From Paracoccaceae bacterium (GTDB lineage: Bacteria > Pseudomonadota > Alphaproteobacteria > Rhodobacterales > Rhodobacteraceae), in contig DQCI01000342.1 in assembly GCA_003545125.1 (NCBI GenBank), forward strand, positions 385 to 9,854: DNA of 9,470 bases. Reading direction: 5' to 3'. Positions within the stretch are counted from its first letter, which is position 1, and the number at the start of each line of letters is the position of its first letter. Positions 6,557 to 9,470 of the stretch are shown piece after piece. The notes under the pieces are model-generated. The model saw only the letters and a list, made by a program, of their open reading frames with translations, was not told the DNA's origin and did no database searches. The position numbers and the translations under genes were made by a program.

Positions 6557-6916
6557 ATGGCAAACAGCAAACGAGACCTGTTTCTGAAGCGCCGCCAGCG
6601 CGTTCGGAACAGCCTGCGCAAGGTCAATCTCGGCAAGGCGCGGCTTTCGGTGCACCGCTCGAACAAGAACATCAGCGTCCAGCTGATCGACGACGTTCAG
6701 GGCGTAACCATCGCTTCGGCCTCCTCGCTCGAGAAGGATCTGGGCTTGGTTGGCAAGAACAACGTCGAAGCCGCCGCTAAGGTGGGTTCGACGATCGCCG
6801 AACGCGCCAAAAAGGCGGGCGTGGAAGACTGCTACTTCGACCGTGGCGGCTTCCTGTTCCACGGCAAAGTGAAGGCCCTGGCCGACGCCGCACGTGAAGG
6901 CGGGCTGAAGTTCTAA
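6557..6916 (+). CDS. rplR: 50S ribosomal protein L18
   Basis: A 119-residue protein beginning [23 protein letters not shown], the usual basic N-terminus. It continues with [27 protein letters not shown] and the C-terminal [29 protein letters not shown]18 binds 5S rRNA and helps place it on the large subunit with L5. I chose the ATG at 6557 over an earlier in-frame start because AAGGA (6545-6549) is seven bases upstream and the length matches the family. The gene is followed by a 178-base gap before rpsE, unlike the short gaps elsewhere in the array. Confidence 0.98.
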   Translation: MANSKRDLFLKRRQRVRNSLRKVNLGKARLSVHRSNKNISVQLIDDVQGVTIASASSLEKDLGLVGKNNVEAAAKVGSTIAERAKKAGVEDCYFDRGGFLFHGKVKALADAAREGGLKF

Positions 6917-6929
6917 GTGCGCGCGCGCC

Positions 6930-7011
6930 CCGAAAAGTGGGAACCGGTTTTCGGATCACGTTGCGCGAGAAACAAGAATGAGGGCGGCGTTCGCGCCGCT
7001 CCGATGATCCG
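6930..7011. repeat. alphaproteobacterial-type intergenic repeat between rplR and rpsE
   Basis: CCGAAAA (6930-6936) is inverted as TTTTCGG (6948-6954) around GTGGGAACCGG. The adjoining CGGATCA (6952-6958) is inverted as TGATCCG (7005-7011), and between these lies a hairpin GCGGCG-TTCG-CGCCGC (6984-6999). On the minus strand the first part reads like the GAAAACCGG-TTCCCACTTTTCGG repeat that I recall as scattered through intergenic regions of many Alphaproteobacteria. That identification is from memory; the symmetry is directly visible. It lies inside the ribosomal operon and would be transcribed. Confidence 0.65.
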
Positions 7012-7094
7012 GGGGCACAGGGTTCTCTTTTGGCCCACCAGGGATCGAGTTTGACCGGCGCAGATACGAGCGCCACCCATCAAAGGAATGCCTG

Positions 7095-7682
7095 ATGGCA
7101 GAACGTGACAACCGCCGGGGCGGCCAGCGCCGCGACAACCGCCGGGACGAAACTCCGGAATTCGCCGATCGCCTGGTTGCGATCAACCGTGTGTCCAAGA
7201 CCGTGAAGGGTGGTAAACGCTTCGGTTTCGCAGCCCTTGTGGTGGTGGGCGACCAGAAAGGCCGCGTCGGCTTCGGCAAGGGCAAGGCCAAGGAAGTGCC
7301 CGAGGCGATCCGCAAGGCGACCGAGAGCGCCAAGCGCAACATGATGCGCATTCCGCTCAAGGAAGGCCGCACCTTGCACCATGACGTCGAAGGCCGTCAC
7401 GGCGCCGGCCGCGTGGTCATGCGCACCGCCCCGGAGGGTACCGGGATCATCGCCGGTGGTCCGATGCGGGCTGTGTTCGAGATGCTGGGCGTCAAGGACG
7501 TGGTCTCGAAGTCGATCGGTACGCAGAACCCCTACAACATGATCCGCGCCACCCTCGAAGGTCTGAACCGGATGGCCTCGCCCCGCTCGGTCGCGCAGCG
7601 CCGCGGCAAGAAGGTGGCCGACATCCTCGGCCAGAAAACCGAAGCCGCGCCGGCCGAGGCGCCGGCAGACGCCGAAGCGTAA
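7095..7682 (+). CDS. rpsE: 30S ribosomal protein S5
   Basis: A 195-residue protein, longer than the 167 residues of E. coli because of an Arg/Asn-rich N-terminal extension (about residues 1-20) and an Ala/Pro/Glu-rich C-terminal tail. The core is clear: [27 protein letters not shown], the glycine-rich [20 protein letters not shown] that binds r[50 protein letters not shown]5 sits at the mRNA entry site and affects decoding fidelity. AAGGA (7083-7087) seven bases before the ATG sets the start. It is separated from rplR by the repeat-containing spacer but lies 12 bases from rpmD. Confidence 0.98.
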   Translation: MAERDNRRGGQRRDNRRDETPEFADRLVAINRVSKTVKGGKRFGFAALVVVGDQKGRVGFGKGKAKEVPEAIRKATESAKRNMMRIPLKEGRTLHHDVEGRHGAGRVVMRTAPEGTGIIAGGPMRAVFEMLGVKDVVSKSIGTQNPYNMIRATLEGLNRMASPRSVAQRRGKKVADILGQKTEAAPAEAPADAEA

Positions 7683-7694
7683 GGAGCAAGGCAC

Positions 7695-7883
7695 ATGGCA
7701 AAAACCATCGTCGTCAAGCAGATCGGCTCCCCGATCCGCCGCCCCGCCATCCAGCGCGAGACGCTGAAAGGCCTCGGGCTGAACAAGATGCACCGCACCC
7801 GCGAGCTCGAAGACACCCCCGCGACCCGCGGCATGGTGGCAAAGATCCCGCATCTCGTCGAGATCATCGAAGAGCGCGGCTAA
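7695..7883 (+). CDS. rpmD: 50S ribosomal protein L30
   Basis: A 62-residue protein with the L30 pattern: [60 protein letters not shown]. This is the short bacterial form of the large-subunit protein. AAGGAG (7681-7686) lies eight bases upstream, beginning within the stop of rpsE. In most proteobacteria rplO and secY follow directly; here rpmD is the last gene and is followed by palindromes and an intrinsic terminator, so the operon ends at this point. Confidence 0.97.
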   Translation: MAKTIVVKQIGSPIRRPAIQRETLKGLGLNKMHRTRELEDTPATRGMVAKIPHLVEIIEERG

Positions 7884-7927
7884 AAGGCGCTTCGAAGCGC
7901 CTTGCCGAAGCGGTTTCGAAACCGCTT
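7884..7927. repeat. two tandem perfect 20-base palindromes after rpmD
   Basis: AAGGCGCTTCGAAGCGCCTT (7884-7903) and AAGCGGTTTCGAAACCGCTT (7908-7927) are each perfect self-complementary 20-mers, separated by four bases. Both share the outer AAG...CTT and the central TTCGAA. They begin immediately after the rpmD stop codon. As RNA each can form a stable hairpin that could protect the 3' end from exonucleases; as DNA each could bind a dimeric protein. Neither has a long T-tract after it. Confidence 0.85.
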
Positions 7928-7947
7928 TGTCGTGAGAGACTGAAACG

Positions 7948-7974
7948 CCCCGGTCAGAAATGGCCGGGGTTTTC
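7948..7974 (+). terminator. intrinsic terminator of the rpmC-rpmD array
   Basis: A 9-base-pair stem, CCCCGGTCA (7948-7956) with TGGCCGGGG (7961-7969) including one G-T pair, closes a GAAA tetraloop of the GNRA type. It is followed at once by TTTTCTGT on the + strand. This has all elements of a strong rho-independent terminator and separates the ribosomal genes from rightward accessory genes. Confidence 0.93.
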
Positions 7975-8105
7975 TGTCTGAAATCCAAACTGAGTCGACA
8001 ACAAGAAAACGAACAACTACTTCGCTATCTAATCCGCATCATGTCTCCGGGAACGCCACTCAACCATTCGAAATATTTAAATAAATGGTGAGCTGCTAGC
8101 GAAGA

Positions 8106-8120
8106 TGAACGAGTCGTTCA
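8106..8120. promoter_or_regulatory. 15-base perfect dyad, operator-like
   Basis: TGAACGA-G-TCGTTCA is a perfect 7-bp inverted repeat around a single central base. Its size and symmetry are typical of binding sites for dimeric helix-turn-helix repressors. It lies 117 bases upstream of the small membrane protein. No regulator gene is visible next to it, and no matching promoter could be assigned with confidence. Confidence 0.4.
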
Positions 8121-8125
8121 GTCTA

Positions 8126-8157
8126 CGAATTGTTCCTATTTCGCAAACAATTCGCAA
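8126..8157. promoter_or_regulatory. 9-bp inverted repeat with phased direct repeats
   Basis: CGAATTGTT (8126-8134) is perfectly inverted as AACAATTCG (8146-8154), with 11 bases between. The direct repeats TTCGCAA at 8140-8146 and 8151-8157 overlap it and are offset by 11 bases, about one DNA turn. This arrangement suggests a protein-binding site, but no known consensus is recognised. Confidence 0.4.
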
Positions 8158-8210
8158 TTCAACCTTTACACGGAGCCGGAAATCAGGCGATTCTTACCTA
8201 TCCAAAGGGG

Positions 8211-8237
8211 TCACACACTATAGCGAGGAGTGTGTGA
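8211..8237 (+). promoter_or_regulatory. inverted repeat enclosing the ribosome binding site
   Basis: TCACACACT (8211-8219) pairs perfectly with AGTGTGTGA (8229-8237) across a 9-base loop. The Shine-Dalgarno GAGGAG (8225-8230) lies partly in the loop and partly in the stem, and the last paired base is the A of the start codon of the 66-residue protein. In mRNA the hairpin would occlude translation initiation unless opened. The pairing is directly visible; a regulatory role is inference. Confidence 0.55.
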
Positions 8238-8437
8238 TGGCCCCGAAAAGGAAGCCCACCAAATTCGACCGGATAGTTCAGTTGGTATCAGACGCGAGTC
8301 TGTCAATTGGCTTTGCCAAGGGCTCCGGTCTTGGCGCAGTCCTGCTGGCGATCATCGCAATTCTGGTTGTCCTTTACACAAACGGCGCGATTGAGGGCTT
8401 TCGACCCTTCGGCCGGGGCGGGGAGTCTCCCGAGTGA
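8237..8437 (+). CDS. 66-residue single-pass membrane protein, unrecognised
   Basis: I do not recognise this protein. The N-terminus is basic (MAPKRKPTKFDR), followed by a short amphipathic stretch (residues 13-28) and one transmembrane helix (about 31-49: GLGAVLLAIIAILVVLYTN), then a tail with GFRPFGRGGESPE. The charge pattern suggests the N-terminus inside the cell. The start is supported by GAGGAG six bases upstream. A longer reading from an ATG at 8105 would add 44 residues but lacks a good ribosome binding site. It lies between the ribosomal terminator and a DUF2585 gene on the same strand. A hairpin with a CTTG loop follows its stop. It may be a small membrane stress or toxin-like peptide, or simply a lineage-specific protein. 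Confidence 0.6.
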   Translation: MAPKRKPTKFDRIVQLVSDASLSIGFAKGSGLGAVLLAIIAILVVLYTNGAIEGFRPFGRGGESPE

Positions 8438-8442
8438 TTACC

Positions 8443-8458
8443 GGATCGCTTGCGATCC
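8443..8458 (+). repeat. small stable hairpin after the 66-residue gene
   Basis: GGATCG (8443-8448) pairs with CGATCC (8453-8458) around CTTG, a loop known to form compact RNA tetraloops when closed by G-C. It begins six bases after the stop codon. There is no T-tract, so it is not a standard intrinsic terminator, though it could stabilise the transcript end. Confidence 0.45.
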
Positions 8459-8674
8459 AGTTCGCGCTCGACGCCGCCCCCAAGGGTGGGCGCGAGGCTG
8501 ACGTCGCCACCCGCACAACCACAGGGCCAAGTTCATCCACTTCACCAACTACAACCGCCGCAGCCCCCCCCTTCGGGTCGAGCGCGAACCTACCGTTGGC
8601 GCCATGCCGGCAAACCGTTGAGCCTTTGTCCCTGTCACGCTAGCGTCAACCAACTGCTTCGCCCGGGACCCGAC

Positions 8675-9280
8675 ATGCCCCTCCGTCTCCTCCATCTCGC
8701 CGCCCTCCTCGGCATCCCCGCCGTAGCGGTCACGCTCTGGGCCTGGGGGCAGCCGCTCACCAGCCAATCCGGCGAGCTCAGCCTCTGGGTCAACTCGATC
8801 TGGTCGAGCGAGACCTCGCAGCAGGTCGCGGATTGGTACACGCTCAGCCACATTATCCACGGCATGCTGATCGCGCTCATCGGTAAAGCGCTGATCCGCT
8901 GGATCGGGTTCGCGCCGTTCTACCTCGTCGCGATCGTCACCGGGGTCGGCTGGGAGATCGTCGAGCATACCGACTGGGTGCTCGACCGGTTCCGGTCCGT
9001 GACCCTTTACCAAGGCTATCTCGGCGATACGGTCCTCAACGCAGCCATGGACTACGTGTTCATGATGGGCGGGTTCTATGTCGCCAGCTGGGCGCGGCCG
9101 CTCTGGACCGGCGCGCTGATCGTTGTGATGGAGCTGGGCTCGGGGCTGATTGCCCGCGATAACCTGACGCTGACCACGATCAACACGTTTCATCCGGTCG
9201 AAGCGATCCAAACCTGGCAGGATGAGATCAACCCGCGGACTCACCCCGCGCATCCGGACCCGGCGCAACAAGCCAAGTAG
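8675..9280 (+). CDS. DUF2585/UPF0314 family inner-membrane protein
   Basis: A 201-residue membrane protein matching the UPF0314 family known from Alphaproteobacteria. The conserved blocks are visible: SETSQQVADWYTLSHIIHG (residues 45-63), GWEIVEHTD (92-100), YLGDTVLNAAMDYVFMMGGF (115-134), RDNLTLT (161-167) and HPVEAIQTWQ (173-182). Hydrophobic segments lie at about 7-24, 57-76, 78-93, 125-141 and 144-160. The conserved acidic, His and Tyr residues in and next to membrane segments hint at a catalytic or transport role, but the family's function is unknown. I chose the ATG at 8675 because the family begins there; the in-frame sequence before it is low-complexity. The ribosome binding site is weak. 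The C-terminal tail is Pro/His-rich. Confidence 0.88.
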   Translation: MPLRLLHLAALLGIPAVAVTLWAWGQPLTSQSGELSLWVNSIWSSETSQQVADWYTLSHIIHGMLIALIGKALIRWIGFAPFYLVAIVTGVGWEIVEHTDWVLDRFRSVTLYQGYLGDTVLNAAMDYVFMMGGFYVASWARPLWTGALIVVMELGSGLIARDNLTLTTINTFHPVEAIQTWQDEINPRTHPAHPDPAQQAK

Positions 9281-9342
9281 TATACGTCCGGTCGCTATGC
9301 GGAATCTGCAATGGTCCTTGACCCCATGCGATGTTATTAATG

Positions 9343-9373
9343 TGGTTCAACGGAACCAAAAAAAAGGGCGCCC
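9343..9373. repeat. hairpin, A-tract and palindrome before the last partial gene
   Basis: TGGTTC (9343-9348) pairs with GAACCA (9353-9358) around AACG. It is followed by a run of eight A residues (9358-9365) and the palindrome GGGCGCCC (9366-9373). On the + strand no T-tract follows, so this is not a terminator for the DUF2585 gene. Its meaning is unknown. Confidence 0.35.
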
Positions 9374-9377
9374 AGAG

Positions 9378-9470
9378 ATGCTTCAATCTATGAAAGCCGG
9401 CCTGGCCGCGTTGAGCGCGCACCTTCTCAAAGCCTGGAATGCAGAACGCATCCCCTGCTGGACCGACTAC
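9378..9470 (+). CDS. possible start of a further gene, cut by window edge
   Basis: From the ATG at 9378 the frame stays open for 31 codons to the window end (MLQSMKAGLAALSAHLLKAW, then NAERIPCWTDY). The same frame is open back to another ATG at 9297. The visible residues suggest an amphipathic helix but match no family I know. There is no strong Shine-Dalgarno at 9378, 9390 or 9297. It is listed only because the composition looks coding and the DUF2585 gene has ended. Confidence 0.3.
   Translation, partial: MLQSMKAGLAALSAHLLKAWNAERIPCWTDY

Larger units (their letters stand above)
7975..8236. other. AT-richer intergenic stretch with clustered symmetrical motifs
   Basis: Together with the palindromes and terminator this forms a gap of 353 bases without a firm gene. 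It is visibly poorer in GC than the rest of the window. It holds a hairpin-like element CTC-A-ACCATT (8059-8068) with AATGGT-GAG (8084-8092) around AAATATTT, followed by the dyads listed separately. An open frame in phase with the next gene runs back to an ATG at 8105, but it lacks a good ribosome binding site there, so I treat this part as regulatory. Confidence 0.6.

Noticed and set aside
7051..7079. TTGACC in the rplR-rpsE spacer as a -35 box for an internal promoter
   Set aside because: No acceptable -10 hexamer is found 16-18 bases downstream (ACCCAT at 17).
7080..7988. 302-codon open frame on the minus strand opposite rpsE and rpmD
   Set aside because: It lies wholly over two certain ribosomal protein genes and the terminator. 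High GC leaves few stops on the opposite strand, and the translation has no family features.
8105..8236. Upstream extension of the 66-residue protein to an ATG at 8105
   Set aside because: The frame is open, but there is no good Shine-Dalgarno at 8105 and the stretch is full of inverted repeats. The ATG at 8237 has GAGGAG at ideal distance.
8434..8643. GTG-started 69-residue frame overlapping the stop of the 66-residue gene (GTGA)
   Set aside because: The overlap could suggest coupling, but the translation is Thr/Ser/Pro low-complexity, the ribosome binding site is poor, and part of it is the hairpin at 8443-8458.
8549..9271. 240-codon minus-strand frame opposite the DUF2585 gene
   Set aside because: Arg/Asp/Pro-rich translation with no recognisable domain, opposite a recognised membrane protein.
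1..9470. CRISPR arrays, tRNA or rRNA genes, insertion sequences, integrase or phage genes
   Set aside because: None seen: no regularly spaced repeats, no cloverleaf or rRNA sequence recognised, and no transposase or integrase-like translation on either strand.

Overview
The window comes from a GC-rich alphaproteobacterium, most likely of the Rhodobacterales type. The evidence is high GC in third codon positions, a long run of ribosomal proteins of alphaproteobacterial type, a DUF2585/UPF0314 membrane protein (a family I know from Alphaproteobacteria), and a dispersed intergenic repeat (about 6930-7011) of a kind I recall from that class. Species cannot be fixed from the sequence.

Left part (1-3167), accessory genes. 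Two tandem paralogous c-type cytochromes sit on the + strand; the first is cut by the window edge. They face a minus-strand 2OG-Fe(II) oxygenase-like gene. A bacterioferritin-like gene on + keeps the di-iron ligands but has Leu where the haem-binding Met should be. It converges with a minus-strand gene for a protein with two peptidoglycan-binding domains, and a strong hairpin terminator for the minus gene lies between them. Upstream of the peptidoglycan-binding gene, on the same strand, is a small four-helix SMR/EamA-type transporter.

Middle part (3168-7974), ribosomal proteins. The order is rpmC-rpsQ-rplN-rplX-rplE-rpsN-rpsH-rplF-rplR-rpsE-rpmD (L29, S17, L14, L24, L5, S14, S8, L6, L18, S5, L30), the end of the S10 operon joined to the spc operon. 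The array is detached at both ends. Instead of rplP/rpsC there is a divergent transporter and a 335-base spacer with several inverted repeats. Instead of rplO/secY after rpmD there are two perfect 20-base palindromes and a textbook intrinsic terminator. Most genes have strong Shine-Dalgarno sequences, and rplN/rplX/rplE overlap by one base each. The one unusual internal gap is 178 bases between rplR and rpsE, filled by a structured repeat.

Right part (7975-9470). An AT-richer stretch is dense in symmetrical motifs: a 15-base operator-like dyad, a 9-bp inverted repeat with helically phased direct repeats, and a 9-bp inverted repeat that encloses the ribosome binding site. It leads into an unrecognised 66-residue single-pass membrane protein. 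This is the least explained and most interesting part of the window. A DUF2585/UPF0314 membrane protein follows, and the window ends in the possible start of a further gene.
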